From contig JASHOV010000100.1 in NCBI GenBank assembly GCA_030038495.1, positions 1 through 56,055 of the forward strand: a stretch of 56,055 nucleotides of DNA, read 5' to 3'. The notes beneath the pieces were generated by a model that saw only the letters and a list, made by a program, of their open reading frames with translations, did not search any database and was not told where the DNA came from. This document shows positions 34,833 to 43,665 of this stretch, one piece after another; within the stretch, counting starts at the first letter, position 1; the number at the start of each line of letters is the position of its first letter. The translations under genes and the position numbers were made by a program. Origin of the DNA: Streptosporangiaceae bacterium. GTDB lineage: Bacteria; Actinomycetota; Actinomycetes; Streptosporangiales; Streptosporangiaceae.

Positions 34833-36008
34833 ATGGCGGGCCTTTGGATCTTGCTGGTGGCGGTTGCCGTCGCCCTGTCAGGAGCAGTGGCCTTCTGGAC
34901 GCGAGCGTCGCGCCTGATGGGGACGCCGCGTCAGCACGCAACCTATGAGACGCTCCACACCGCGAGCACGGCCGTGTCGGCGTTGCGTGGTGGCCTGACG
35001 ACTGCGTCCGCCGCGAATGCGGCACCGGCGCTGAGACGGCTCCTGGGCACGCCCGCGGTCGCGATTGCCGATACGAGGAGCCTGCTGGCTTATGACGGTT
35101 CCGACCGGCATCGCGAGGCCCTCGCCCGGTGCCTGCAGGCGGTGGTGGATTCCGGGCGGACGAGGCAGCTGACGGCCGCCGATCTCCAGTGCAGCCACGA
35201 CGACGACTGCCCCGCTTACGCCGGCGTCGCGGTGCCGATCGCGGTCGACGGTTCCGTGGTCGGCGCCATCGCGGCGCTGGCGCCGGCGCCCGCCGCCGAC
35301 CTCATCCGCGCCGCCGGCGAGGTGGCCAGGTTCGTCTCGACCCATCTGGCCCTCGCCGAGCTGGACGCATCGCGGACCCGGACCGTCCAGGCTCAGCTGA
35401 ACTTCCTGCGGGCGCAGATCAGCCCGCATTTCGTCTATAACGCGCTCACCGCAATCGAGTCGTTCGTACGTTCCGACCCCGACCGCGCCCGCGACTTGCT
35501 CCTCGGCTTCGCGGAGTTCACGCGCAGCACGTTCCGCGAGCACAGCCAGTACGTGACGCTGGCGGAGGAACTGCATCTCGTCGAGTGCTACCTCGAGTTG
35601 GAGCGCGCCCGCTTCGGCGACCGGCTCGCCGTGGTGCTCAGGGTGGCGCCCGAGACGCTGCCGGTCCGGGTGCCGTCCCTGATCCTGCAGCCGCTCGTCG
35701 AGAATGCCATCCGGCACGGGCTCGAGCGCCGGTCCGGGAGCAGCCTCCTGCAGATAGTCGCCGCGGACGCCGGACATGAAGCCGTGGTCACCGTCGAGGA
35801 CGACGGGGCCGGCGCTGACCCTCAGCACCTCAATGACATCCTGGCCGGCCGGCGGCCGTCAGATTCAGTCGGCCTGCGCAACGTGGATGAGCGGCTGCGA
35901 GCGACCTTCGGCAGCGATCATGGCCTGACAATCGAGACGGGCGTCGGCGCCGGCACGAAGGTCACCATGCACCTGCCGAAGTACAGCGCGGCGGTGAGCG
36001 CCGCATGA
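34833..36008 (+). CDS. LytS-type sensor histidine kinase
   Basis: 391 residues. One N-terminal membrane helix (LWILLVAVAVALSGAVAFW), a GAF-like part (about 60-175, with CSHDDDCPAYAGVAVPIAVDG) and then the His_kinase/HATPase module: FLRAQISPHFVYNALTAIESFVR with the phospho-acceptor His, LVECYLELERARFGDRL, and the ATP-binding QPLVENAIRHGLE and VGLRNVDERLRATFG. It lacks the multi-helix 5TM-LYT domain of true LytS, so sensing is probably through the GAF-like part or partner proteins. Its ATGA overlap with the next gene couples it to a LytTR regulator; the same operon encodes a symporter, as in actinobacterial acetate/pyruvate uptake systems. Confidence 0.92.
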   Translation: MAGLWILLVAVAVALSGAVAFWTRASRLMGTPRQHATYETLHTASTAVSALRGGLTTASAANAAPALRRLLGTPAVAIADTRSLLAYDGSDRHREALARCLQAVVDSGRTRQLTAADLQCSHDDDCPAYAGVAVPIAVDGSVVGAIAALAPAPAADLIRAAGEVARFVSTHLALAELDASRTRTVQAQLNFLRAQISPHFVYNALTAIESFVRSDPDRARDLLLGFAEFTRSTFREHSQYVTLAEELHLVECYLELERARFGDRLAVVLRVAPETLPVRVPSLILQPLVENAIRHGLERRSGSSLLQIVAADAGHEAVVTVEDDGAGADPQHLNDILAGRRPSDSVGLRNVDERLRATFGSDHGLTIETGVGAGTKVTMHLPKYSAAVSAA

Positions 36009-36805
36009 CGGCCGCGCACGCTCCAGCCGACACCATGCTGTCACCGGATGCGGGCACGGCCCAGGACCCGGCCCGCACATCCGCGCTGGTCGTTGACGAC
36101 GAGGCGCCCGCGCGTGACGAGCTTGCCTACCTGCTGCGAACCTTTCCCGACGTCAGCCTCGTGCATGCCGTAGGCAGCTCGAGCGAGGCGATACGGCATC
36201 TGCAGCATTATCAGTACGACCTCGTGTTCCTGGATGTGCGCATGCCTGACCTCGACGGTCTCGAGGTCGCGCGGCTCCTGCAGCAGTTCGCCGTCCCGCC
36301 GGTCGTGATCTTCGTGACCGCCTATGAGGAGTACGCCGTCCGGGCCTTCGACGTCCAGGCCCGCGACTACCTGCTCAAGCCGATCTCCAGGGCGCGCCTG
36401 GAGCGGGCACTGCAGCGGGCGCTGGGCCCGGACCGGGCGCACCCGAAGGCATGGACCGAGAAGCCCGCGCCGGCGATCCCGGTCGAGGTCGCCGGCCGGA
36501 CGCGGATGATCGAGTGCAGGCAGGTGTCCTGGGTGGAGGCAGTTGGCGATTACGTGCGCCTCCACCTGACCGACGGCTCGGCGCACCTCATCCGGATGCC
36601 GATCTCGCATGTCGAGGAACGGTGGTCCCCGCACGGCTTCGTCCGCATCCACCGGGGCTACCTTGTCCCCATCCGGGCCATCACCGAGTTCGCGGTCGTG
36701 GGCGGCAACCACACGGTCACCGTCTCCGGGCGCGTCCTTCCCGTCAGCCGCCGCCACGCGCGCGACGTCCGCGAACGATTCCTCCACGCCGCCGACGGAC
36801 GCTGA
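36005..36805 (+). CDS. LytTR-family response regulator
   Basis: 266 residues. Receiver domain (about 28-150): SALVVDDEAPARDELAYLL with the acidic pair, YDLVFLDVRMPDLDGLEV with the phospho-acceptor Asp, FVTAYEEYAVRAF and DYLLKPIS. LytTR DNA-binding domain (about 165-262): RMIECRQVSWVEAVGDYVRLHLTDGS, FVRIHRGYLVPIRAITEF, and the ending TVSGRVLPVSRRHARDVRE. It should be phosphorylated by the kinase of the overlapping upstream gene and probably controls the symporter operon and perhaps acsA (inference). A 27-residue disordered N-terminus precedes the receiver. Confidence 0.95.
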   Translation: MTAAHAPADTMLSPDAGTAQDPARTSALVVDDEAPARDELAYLLRTFPDVSLVHAVGSSSEAIRHLQHYQYDLVFLDVRMPDLDGLEVARLLQQFAVPPVVIFVTAYEEYAVRAFDVQARDYLLKPISRARLERALQRALGPDRAHPKAWTEKPAPAIPVEVAGRTRMIECRQVSWVEAVGDYVRLHLTDGSAHLIRMPISHVEERWSPHGFVRIHRGYLVPIRAITEFAVVGGNHTVTVSGRVLPVSRRHARDVRERFLHAADGR

Positions 36806-36814
36806 GCTCTCCCT

Positions 36815-37282
36815 GTGACGCATCAGCCCAACCCAAACTGGGCGACACCGAGCCCGCCACCAGCCGACCAGGCCGTGCAGTCCGCCCGGCCAGCCCAGTC
36901 GGCTCCCGGCGGCCGCACCCTGGCGTGGGGCCCCGATCAGACCCCGCTTCGCGGGCCGTCCGGCCCTGCTGATCCGCAGGACGACGACGGCTACCGCCAG
37001 ATCATGGTGCGGTCGCTGATTCGCGCTCAGCTCGGGCTGTCCTTGGTGTGCCTGGTCTTCGCACTCGCCGTGACGGCGCTCTTTCCCATCCTGTGCGCCG
37101 TGCTGCCGCGGCTCGACCACGCCGAGGTTTTCGGCCTGCCGCTGACGCTGATAGCCCTGGGCGCAGGCATCTATCCCGTCATCTTGATCATCGCGGTCTT
37201 CTACAACCATCAGGCCAGCCGCCTGGAGAAACAGTTCATCAGCCTCGTTGACCGGGTCGACATGCCCCACGCGGATGACTGA
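36815..37282 (+). CDS. Small membrane partner of the symporter (DUF485-like)
   Basis: 155 residues, GTG start nine bases after the regulator. A disordered Pro/Gln-rich first 60 residues is followed by two helices, LIRAQLGLSLVCLVFALAVTALFPILCAVLP and LPLTLIALGAGIYPVILIIAVFYNHQASRLEKQF, the layout of DUF485-type proteins that accompany acetate symporters. RQIMVRSLIRAQLGL and the YNHQASRLEKQF end fit. The symporter gene starts eight bases before its stop. Confidence 0.8.
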   Translation: MTHQPNPNWATPSPPPADQAVQSARPAQSAPGGRTLAWGPDQTPLRGPSGPADPQDDDGYRQIMVRSLIRAQLGLSLVCLVFALAVTALFPILCAVLPRLDHAEVFGLPLTLIALGAGIYPVILIIAVFYNHQASRLEKQFISLVDRVDMPHADD

Positions 37283-39011
37283 GTTCGCCTCGGTCGCGGC
37301 CATCGCCGTCGTGATACTACTGACGATCGCGGTAGGCGCACGGGGAATCCGGATCGCGCGGACCCCGGCCGACTTCATGGTCGCCGCGCGCGAGGTGTCG
37401 CCATCCGTCAATGCCGCGGCCATCTCGGGCGAGTACCTCTCGGCTGCCTCGTTCCTGGGAATTGCTGGTTTGATCTTCGCCCAGGGTCTCGGCTCGCTCT
37501 GGTACTCGGTCGGGTATGCCGCCGGGTACCTGGTACTTCTGCTGCTCGTGGCGGCGCCGCTGCGGCGCTTCGGCGCTTACACCATCCCCGATTTCGCCGG
37601 CGGGCGCCTGCACTCCACCCGGCTCCGCCTGGGGTCGACGATCCTCGTGATGCTCATCGGCTGGTTCTACCTGCTGCCGCAAATGGACGGGGCCGGCCTC
37701 ACGCTGCAGGTCATACTCGGCACGCCGTACTGGATCGGCGTCGTCATCCTCGGCGTGGTGGTGAGCGGCAACATCGCGATGGGCGGCATGAAGGGTGTGA
37801 CCTTTGTCCAGGCATTTCAGTACTGGCTGAAGATCTGCGCTATCGGCATCCCCACGATCATCCTGATCATCTTCGTCGGGCACGGGTCCACGCTCAATCT
37901 GGCTCCGGACCACAGCCCGACCTTTGCCCGTGCGACGAGCGTCACCATCCCCGAGAACCTGCAGTTCACCGTCTCGCGCGCCACCACGGTCCGCATCACC
38001 GGGGTGCTCGACGGCAGGCCGCGACGGCATCGGAGCACGACGCTCGACCCGGGCAGCTACTCGGTGAATGCCGGCTCGGAGCTGACGTTCGCCGCAGGCG
38101 CGCAGGTGCCGGCCCGGATCGGCCTGGTGCCGCGGCGCGCGCCCATGTGGAACTCGCCGTTCGTGGCAGTCGGCTCGGCCGGCGCGCACCCGCTCGCCGC
38201 AACGTACGGCCTCATCGTCGCGACGTTCTTCGGAGCCATCGGGCTGCCGCACATCCTGGTCAGGTTCTACACGAATCGCGATGGCGTCGCCGCGAGGAGC
38301 ACAACCCTCATCGTGCTGGTCCTGCTGAGCCTGTTCTATGTGTTTCCTGCCGCTCTGGGGGTCCTGGGCCGGCTCCGCGCCCCGCAGTTGTACCTGACCG
38401 GCAGCACCGACGGGATCGTGCTCGCGCTGCCGACCCTGCTCCTGCCCGGAGCGCTGGGCAGCGCGCTGGCCGCGCTCGTGGCCGCGGGCGCCTTCGCCGC
38501 CTTCTTGTCCACATCGTCCGGGCTGCTCGTCAGCGTGGCCGGCGCGATGTCGCACGACATACTCAAGGGCGGCGTCCGCTCGTTCCGATGGTGCGCTCTG
38601 GCCGCGGGCGCCGTAGCCGTCGCGGCCTCCCTGCTCGTGGAGAGCTTCTCCGCGAGCATGCTCGTGGGCTGGGCATTCGCGATCGCAGCATCGTCGTTCT
38701 GTCCGTTGCTCGTCCTCGGCATCTGGTGGCGGGACCTGACCTGGCGAGGCGCGCTGGCCGGCGTGCTCATCGGCGGGGGCGGATGCTGCGCCGCCATCCT
38801 GGCCAGCATGGCCGGCCTTGCCCGGACCGGCTGGGCGGCCGTCCTGCTGGGCTACCCGGCCATCTGGACCGTACCCACGGCCTTCGCCGTGATGATCTCG
38901 GTGTCGATCGCGACCCGCCACGATCGCCCCGCGGACGTGGACCAGATACTCCTGCGCATGCACATGCCGGAGGCGCTGCTGCAGGGCTCACAGCGGCGCC
39001 CCGCTCCCTAG
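37275..39011 (+). CDS. Sodium/solute symporter, acetate-type (ActP/MctC-like)
   Basis: 578 residues from ATG 37275, which overlaps the upstream gene by eight bases; the nine extra codons above it are unlikely. SSS-family features: ISGEYLSAASFLGIAGLIFAQG, FGAYTIPDFAGGRL, MKGVTFVQAFQYWLKICAIGIP, FGAIGLPHILVRFYTNRDGVAARSTT and AAFLSTSSGLLVSVAGAMSHDIL, the signatures of the acetate/monocarboxylate branch. Between helices, about 100 residues (about 200-305; FTVSRATTVRITGVLDGR...) form an outside beta-rich insert of unknown role. With acsA across the promoter region, the likely substrate is acetate or another short monocarboxylate. Probably controlled by the kinase/LytTR pair of the same operon. 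Confidence 0.92.
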   Translation: MTEFASVAAIAVVILLTIAVGARGIRIARTPADFMVAAREVSPSVNAAAISGEYLSAASFLGIAGLIFAQGLGSLWYSVGYAAGYLVLLLLVAAPLRRFGAYTIPDFAGGRLHSTRLRLGSTILVMLIGWFYLLPQMDGAGLTLQVILGTPYWIGVVILGVVVSGNIAMGGMKGVTFVQAFQYWLKICAIGIPTIILIIFVGHGSTLNLAPDHSPTFARATSVTIPENLQFTVSRATTVRITGVLDGRPRRHRSTTLDPGSYSVNAGSELTFAAGAQVPARIGLVPRRAPMWNSPFVAVGSAGAHPLAATYGLIVATFFGAIGLPHILVRFYTNRDGVAARSTTLIVLVLLSLFYVFPAALGVLGRLRAPQLYLTGSTDGIVLALPTLLLPGALGSALAALVAAGAFAAFLSTSSGLLVSVAGAMSHDILKGGVRSFRWCALAAGAVAVAASLLVESFSASMLVGWAFAIAASSFCPLLVLGIWWRDLTWRGALAGVLIGGGGCCAAILASMAGLARTGWAAVLLGYPAIWTVPTAFAVMISVSIATRHDRPADVDQILLRMHMPEALLQGSQRRPAP

Positions 39012-39062
39012 CGCCCCTCGGGTCCCGCAGGTTAGCGTCAGGACGCGCTCGCCGTGCGCCCG

Positions 39063-40136
39063 TCAGTTCGGCCGGGCGGGCAGCCCGAAGCGGGCGAAGA
39101 GCTCGGCTCCCCCGATCCAGGACCCAGACCGGGGCGGCAGCCCATCGGCACCGTGGAATCCGGTGACAGCCGCGATCTTGTCGCCTGCCAGCGTGAGCAC
39201 GTCGATGACCCAGGGAACGTAGCCGCCCTGGGCATCGCGGAACAGGTAGCAGCCCACCGCGAGCTGCCCGTTGGCGCGAGCTGGCAGGTGCTGCCAGCGC
39301 TCGCCGAGCGGGAAGCGGACCAGGAACTCCCTGATGGCCTGATGGCCGCTGAACCAGGTGGGCATCGGCGGCATGGACCAGGTCGCGTCCTGCGTGAGCA
39401 TGCTAACCAGGGTTTCGGTGTCGCCGCGCTCGATGGCGGTGGCGTACCTGGACACGATCGCCTGGGTGCGATGGTCGCCGAGCAGCCGCAACGTCGCCTG
39501 CTGGCTCCTGGCCGGCAGGCGGTCGCGGACGGCGGTGCGGGCGCGCTGCAGGGCGCTGTTCACGGCGGGCGCGCTGGTCCCGAGCTGCCCGCAGATCTCC
39601 TCGGTGGAGAAGCCCACCACCTCGCGCAGCAGCAGGGCGGCGCGCTGCAGCGGCGGCAGATACTGGAGGGCGACCACGAAGGCCAGCTCTATGCTCTCGC
39701 GCTGCTCATACCGTGCTTCCGGAGACAGCCGCACGTCGTCGCCTAGCCAGGAATCGGGGTAGAGCTCCAGCCACGGCCGGTCGGTCAGCGGCGGCCCGGG
39801 GCTGGCCCCCTGCTCGCTGGCGGCGCCGAAGTCCGTGGCCAGTTCGCGCCGTGACCGGTGCCGGGCGATATCCAGGGCCGCGTGGGTGGCGATCGAGTAC
39901 AGCCAGGACCGCACGGAACTGCGGCCCTCGAAGCCGGCTAGCCCGCGCCAGGCGCGCAGCAGAGCATCCTGGAGCGCGTCGTCGGCGTCATGGACCGAGC
40001 CGAGAATGCGGTAGCAGTGCGCCCGAAGCTCGGTGCGGTAGGCGTCGGCCAGCGACCCGAAAGCGTCCTCATCGCCGTCACGAGCCAGCTTGAGCAGCGC
40101 CGTCTCCTCGGCCCGTGGGTCGACATCGGGGGTCAT
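39063..40136 (-). CDS. ECF sigma factor with SnoaL-like C-terminal domain (SigG type)
   Basis: 357 residues from ATG 40136 (MTPDVDPRAEETALLKL); the longer start at 40175 is possible. Sigma region 2: DAFGSLADAYRTELRAHCYRILGSVHDADDALQDALLRAWRGL, then GRSSVRSWLYSIATHAALD. Region 4: LPPLQRAALLLREVVGFSTEEICGQLGTSAPAVNSALQRAR. The last 130 residues (ATAIERGDTETLVSMLTQDATWSMPPMP to the end) form an NTF2/SnoaL-like fold, as in sigma factors of the SigG/SigJ kind, where the tail replaces an anti-sigma factor. Lies 69 bp after a free SnoaL-like gene and probably belongs to the same minus-strand unit. Confidence 0.93.
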   Translation of the reverse strand: MTPDVDPRAEETALLKLARDGDEDAFGSLADAYRTELRAHCYRILGSVHDADDALQDALLRAWRGLAGFEGRSSVRSWLYSIATHAALDIARHRSRRELATDFGAASEQGASPGPPLTDRPWLELYPDSWLGDDVRLSPEARYEQRESIELAFVVALQYLPPLQRAALLLREVVGFSTEEICGQLGTSAPAVNSALQRARTAVRDRLPARSQQATLRLLGDHRTQAIVSRYATAIERGDTETLVSMLTQDATWSMPPMPTWFSGHQAIREFLVRFPLGERWQHLPARANGQLAVGCYLFRDAQGGYVPWVIDVLTLAGDKIAAVTGFHGADGLPPRSGSWIGGAELFARFGLPARPN

Positions 40137-40205
40137 AACCCCGACGCTACCGCCAGCCGGTCGCCGCGGAGTCACGGTCGGTCTGCAGGACGACCCATGG
40201 CTGGC

Positions 40206-40817
40206 TCAGGGCGGAGTGCCGGGCGTGGCTGATCCGCCCAGCCACGCGCTCCCCTCGGCATACAGCCGGCTGACGGCGTCGCCGGTGAGTTCGGGCAGCC
40301 CGGGTTTCACGTCGAAGCCGAGTTCGGTCTGCAGATAGGCCAGATGGCGGTAGCCGTAGGGGAATCGGCCGAGCATCGCCGGGTCCAGGGCGAGGCTCGC
40401 GGCCGGGTCAACCGGGTCCATCCGGTCGCGCTCATAGATCGGCTGCCGCCGGGTGATGGCCCACTTCCCGTCCCGGTGGGCGAAGAAGTCGTAGAACCGG
40501 CCGGTGCACACCACGTCAACCTCGACGCCATGCACGACCGCGCGCTGGTTGATCGTCATCTTCGTCTGCGCGATCGCCCGGTTTCCGGCCACGTCGATGG
40601 CGCTGCCGCCGAGGAAGTGCAGTATCCGCACGCCCGCCTCGAATCCGTGGCGGCTGACCGCGATGAAGTCGCGGAAACCGCCCTGGAACCAGGTCGCGGT
40701 CATGTAGCCGTCCGCGTGCCACACCTGCGCGAACCGGTCCCAGTCCCCCGCGTCGCGCCACACGACCCAGCGCTCGACGACCTCGCGGATGTCCAGCCTG
40801 CTCGTCATCTCGTCCAC
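40206..40817 (-). CDS. SnoaL/NTF2-like protein
   Basis: 203 residues, GTG 40817 with AGGAGGA seven bases upstream. Cone-shaped alpha+beta NTF2-like domain: IREVVERWVVWRDAGDWDRFAQVWHADGYMTATWFQGGFRDFIAVSRHGFEAG, HFLGGSAIDVAGNRAIAQTKMTINQRAVVHGVEVDVVCTGRFYDFFAHRDGKWAITRRQPIYERDRMDPV. A C-terminal extension of about 50 residues follows. Members are small-molecule isomerases, cyclases, dehydratases or ligand binders. The WAITRRQPIYERDR ending is often seen in hydroxylated-aromatic or steroid gene sets. Third gene of the R2-like/SCP2 unit, 18 bp after its neighbour. Confidence 0.85.
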   Translation of the reverse strand: MDEMTSRLDIREVVERWVVWRDAGDWDRFAQVWHADGYMTATWFQGGFRDFIAVSRHGFEAGVRILHFLGGSAIDVAGNRAIAQTKMTINQRAVVHGVEVDVVCTGRFYDFFAHRDGKWAITRRQPIYERDRMDPVDPAASLALDPAMLGRFPYGYRHLAYLQTELGFDVKPGLPELTGDAVSRLYAEGSAWLGGSATPGTPP

Positions 40818-40835
40818 AAGGACATCCTCCTGCGG

Positions 40836-41309
40836 CTACCGAACGGCAAGCTCCGGGTAATAGGCGGGCGCTCGGCCGATGACCGCGAGCGACTCGACGA
40901 AGAAGTACGCCGTCTTGAAGAACTCAAGGAGCTTCCCGTCTTCCAGCAGGATCTTGCGGTACATGACGGTGCGCTGAGCGTCGTAGCCGTCGTGCAGCGC
41001 CTTCCAGTCCGCGTAGTCCATGCGCAGAACGTAGGTTGCGTCGAGCGGGTCGTCGGGCCCGATGATCCTGCAGTCCGTCACGGTGCCGCCGTTCCACTGG
41101 ACGAACAGGTAGGCCGGGCCCTTGCCGAGCTCGGCCGGCAGGCTCCGGCAGCCCAGCGCCCAGGATGCCGGGTACAAGCCCTTGATCATCTCGAAGAAGT
41201 CCCAGTACTCCTGCAGCTTGCCTTCCCTGGCCTCGGCGGACGGGCCGGCCGTGAGGGCCGCGCGGACCTCGTCGGCCCATTCGGAACTGAAGAACTTCAC
41301 CTCGCTCAT
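40836..41309 (-). CDS. SCP2-like sterol/lipid-binding domain protein
   Basis: 157 residues (MSEVKFFSSEWADEVRAAL). Pattern of the SCP-2 sterol-carrier fold: FFSSEWADEVRAAL helix, GPAYLFVQWNGGTVTDCRIIG strands, TYVLRMDYADWKALHDG and the helix RKILLEDGKLLEFFKTAYFFVESLAVIG. Such domains present hydrophobic ligands to enzymes. It starts three bases after the stop of the R2-like gene, so the two are co-translated, and the natural inference is that it feeds a lipid or steroid-like substrate to that di-iron protein. The family call is by eye. Confidence 0.65.
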   Translation of the reverse strand: MSEVKFFSSEWADEVRAALTAGPSAEAREGKLQEYWDFFEMIKGLYPASWALGCRSLPAELGKGPAYLFVQWNGGTVTDCRIIGPDDPLDATYVLRMDYADWKALHDGYDAQRTVMYRKILLEDGKLLEFFKTAYFFVESLAVIGRAPAYYPELAVR

Positions 41310-41312
41310 CTC

Positions 41313-42317
41313 TCAGCCACCCGCCAGCTGAGGCGAGACCATCGCGAGCATCTCCTCGAGGTCGGGTGCGAGGTCGATGCCCACGTCGTTGCACTTGCGC
41401 TTCAGCTGCTGGACGAACAGCATCGTCACCTCGTCCTCGGTCCAGCCGAGCGGCTCGAAGTAGATCTTGCGGCTGGCCACGCCGGACAGCGACAGGATCG
41501 TCCGCAGCGTGTCGTGGATCTCGTTGATCATCGTCGGGTCCTTGCGGACCGCGTCCTGGAGGTACTTCATGCCACCCTGCACGTGCCGCGACTCGTCCCG
41601 GCAAGTGGCGGTGAAGCCGGTGTAATAGGCAGGCAGGAAGCCGCGCCAGCGCGCGTAGGACAGCGTCACCTTCATGACCGACAGGGCGAGCACGCCCTCG
41701 ATCCACAGGAAGTAGTTGGTGCCGTAGCGCACTCGGGCTCGCTCGTCATACGGATTCAGGCGAACCTCGTCGGCCTGGTAGGCGAGCAGGCCGAACGGCC
41801 CGACGAACGTCTCCGACACCCAGGGGAACGAGGCATCTAGGACGCCCATGATGTCGTCACCCTGCAGGCCCACGACCTCGCGGTAGAAGCGGTCGAAGAA
41901 GACGGTGTGCCGGGCCTCGTCCTCGATCTGGGCGGCGATGTGGAGCTTCTCCTCCTCGCTGGCGCCGATCATGAACACCGGTAGCTCGATCTCGACCTGC
42001 CGCTCGCCGTGGTGGAAGCCGGACGAGACGGCGGTGAAGGACTCCCGTTCCTCGGCCGACATCTTCTCGGTCCAGTCGATCTTGTCCTGGGTGAAGTCCA
42101 GGTCGTAGACGTCCCAGCGCTGCTTCAGGTACTTGCGGTATAGCGTGGTGAAGTCCGGCAGCGACTTCAGGTCCTTGTGCACATACTCGATGACGTCGTC
42201 GATGTCGACGTCGAGCACAGAATGAAGATCAGACTCCTCGATCTCGCGGACCAGCTCGTCGGTCAGGGCTCGGGGACCTTCGTGGAGCACAGCCGTGGGG
42301 CTCTTGCGTTCCTTCAT
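41313..42317 (-). CDS. R2-like ferritin-fold di-iron protein
   Basis: 334 residues from MKERKSPTAVLHEG (42317), behind GAGGAGG; the longer frame to 42395 is rejected. It has a ribonucleotide reductase R2-type four-helix bundle with the ligand set E (HHGERQVEIELP), ExxH (IEDEARHTVFF), E (YFLWIEGVLALS) and ExxH (CRDESRHVQGG), i.e. two Glu-x-x-His pairs. No R1 gene is nearby, so it is unlikely to be a working ribonucleotide reductase subunit; an R2lox-like oxidase or monooxygenase is more probable. It leads an operon with an SCP2-like and a SnoaL-like protein and is divergent from a CoA-transferase. Substrate unknown. Confidence 0.82.
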   Translation of the reverse strand: MKERKSPTAVLHEGPRALTDELVREIEESDLHSVLDVDIDDVIEYVHKDLKSLPDFTTLYRKYLKQRWDVYDLDFTQDKIDWTEKMSAEERESFTAVSSGFHHGERQVEIELPVFMIGASEEEKLHIAAQIEDEARHTVFFDRFYREVVGLQGDDIMGVLDASFPWVSETFVGPFGLLAYQADEVRLNPYDERARVRYGTNYFLWIEGVLALSVMKVTLSYARWRGFLPAYYTGFTATCRDESRHVQGGMKYLQDAVRKDPTMINEIHDTLRTILSLSGVASRKIYFEPLGWTEDEVTMLFVQQLKRKCNDVGIDLAPDLEEMLAMVSPQLAGG

Positions 42318-42472
42318 GCCGCAACCTCCTCTTGTGGCGGGCGCTGTCGCTCCCAGCACGGGGCCAGCGCCCCGGGTAAGGTCTCCGCTGTTCACGCCAC
42401 TCTGTACGTGCTATTAAATTTCTGTTCATTTGATTCGTCAATGACGCAGTCAGTGCGATTTGGGGGAACGAG

Positions 42473-43654
42473 ATGCCCGCAAGCCTCCCTCTCGATGACA
42501 TCCGGGTCATCGACCTGACCATCGCTCGGGCCGGACCCACCTGCGTCCGCCAGCTCGCGGACTGGGGCGCCGACGTGATCCGGATCGAGCCGCCGGGCCC
42601 GGCTGGCTCTACTCCAGTCGGTGGCGGCCCGCATGATTCCGATTACCAGCACCTGCATCGCAACAAGCGATCGCTGACGCTCAACCTCAAGGAGCCCGCC
42701 GGCCGCGCGGTGCTGATGCGGCTGGTGGACACCGCCGACGTGCTGGTCGAGAACATGCGCCCGCCGGTCAAGACCCGGCTGGGCTTCGACTTCGACACTG
42801 TGCACTCCAGGAACCCGCGCCTTGTCTACGGGTCGATCTCCGGGTTCGGCCAGGACGGCCCGTACGCCGACCGCGGCGGCGTGGACCAGATCGCCCAGGG
42901 CATGGGCGGGCTGATGAGCGTCACCGGACTGCCCGGCAGCGAGCCGACCCGGGCCGGCATCCCGGTCGCCGATCTGGCCGCGGGCCTGTACCTGGCCGTG
43001 GGTGTGCTGACCGCGCTGCATGACCGGGAGCGGACCGGCCAGGGCCGCTGGGTGCAGACCTCCCTGCTGGAGGCCATGATCTCGATGATGGATTTGCAGG
43101 CGGTTCGCTGGACCATTGACGGGGAGGTACCCGAGCCGGCCGGCAACCACCACCCGACCCTTGTCCCGATGGGCTGCTTTGCCACTGCCGACGGCTACGT
43201 CAACATCGGCGCATCCGGCGGCCGGCTGCTGCGCAGCTTCTGCGACGTGGTCGGCCTGCCCGGGCTGACGGCGGACCCGCGGTTCGCGACAAGCGCGAGC
43301 CGGTCGGCAAACCGCGCCGAGCTCAATGCGCTGATCGCCGGCCGGCTGCGCACCCGGAGCACGGCTTCCTGGGTCGCGGCGCTGAACGAGGCCGGCGTGC
43401 CCTGTGGGCCGGTATACCGGATGGACGAGGTGTTCGCCGACCCTCAGGTCCAGCACCTGGGGATGACCCAGGCGGTCGATCACCCGGCCCTGGGGCGGCT
43501 CGATCTACTCCGCAACGCGGTCCGGATGACGGAAGGCCCGGCGACGGTCCGGACAGCGACCCCGGAGACGGGAGCGCACAGCGATGAGATTCTGGGCGAG
43601 CTGGGTTACCAGGCCGCCGATGTGGCCGAGTTCCGCAAGCAGGGCGTGATCTGA
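42473..43654 (+). CDS. CaiB/BaiF family III CoA-transferase
   Basis: 393 residues, GGGGGAACGAG ahead of the ATG. Family III motifs: LPLDDIRVIDLTIARAGPTCVRQLADWGADVIRIEPPG, NKRSLTLNLKEPAGRAVLMRLVDTADVLVENMRP, YGSISGFGQDGPYADRGGVDQIAQGMGGLMSVTG, and IPVADLAAGLYLA with the Asp that carries the acyl group. Moves CoA between carboxylic acids; substrates range from carnitine to bile acids and oxalate. Followed after eleven bases by an enoyl-CoA hydratase, so both probably act in one degradation route. Its upstream region, with A+T-rich TATTAAATTTC, is shared with the divergent R2-like operon. Confidence 0.94.
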   Translation: MPASLPLDDIRVIDLTIARAGPTCVRQLADWGADVIRIEPPGPAGSTPVGGGPHDSDYQHLHRNKRSLTLNLKEPAGRAVLMRLVDTADVLVENMRPPVKTRLGFDFDTVHSRNPRLVYGSISGFGQDGPYADRGGVDQIAQGMGGLMSVTGLPGSEPTRAGIPVADLAAGLYLAVGVLTALHDRERTGQGRWVQTSLLEAMISMMDLQAVRWTIDGEVPEPAGNHHPTLVPMGCFATADGYVNIGASGGRLLRSFCDVVGLPGLTADPRFATSASRSANRAELNALIAGRLRTRSTASWVAALNEAGVPCGPVYRMDEVFADPQVQHLGMTQAVDHPALGRLDLLRNAVRMTEGPATVRTATPETGAHSDEILGELGYQAADVAEFRKQGVI

Positions 43655-43665
43655 AAGGTGAAAAC

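Noticed and set aside
41313-42317. Functional class I ribonucleotide reductase small subunit
   Set aside because: No large subunit gene nearby and operon partners are SCP2- and SnoaL-like; kept as R2-like only.
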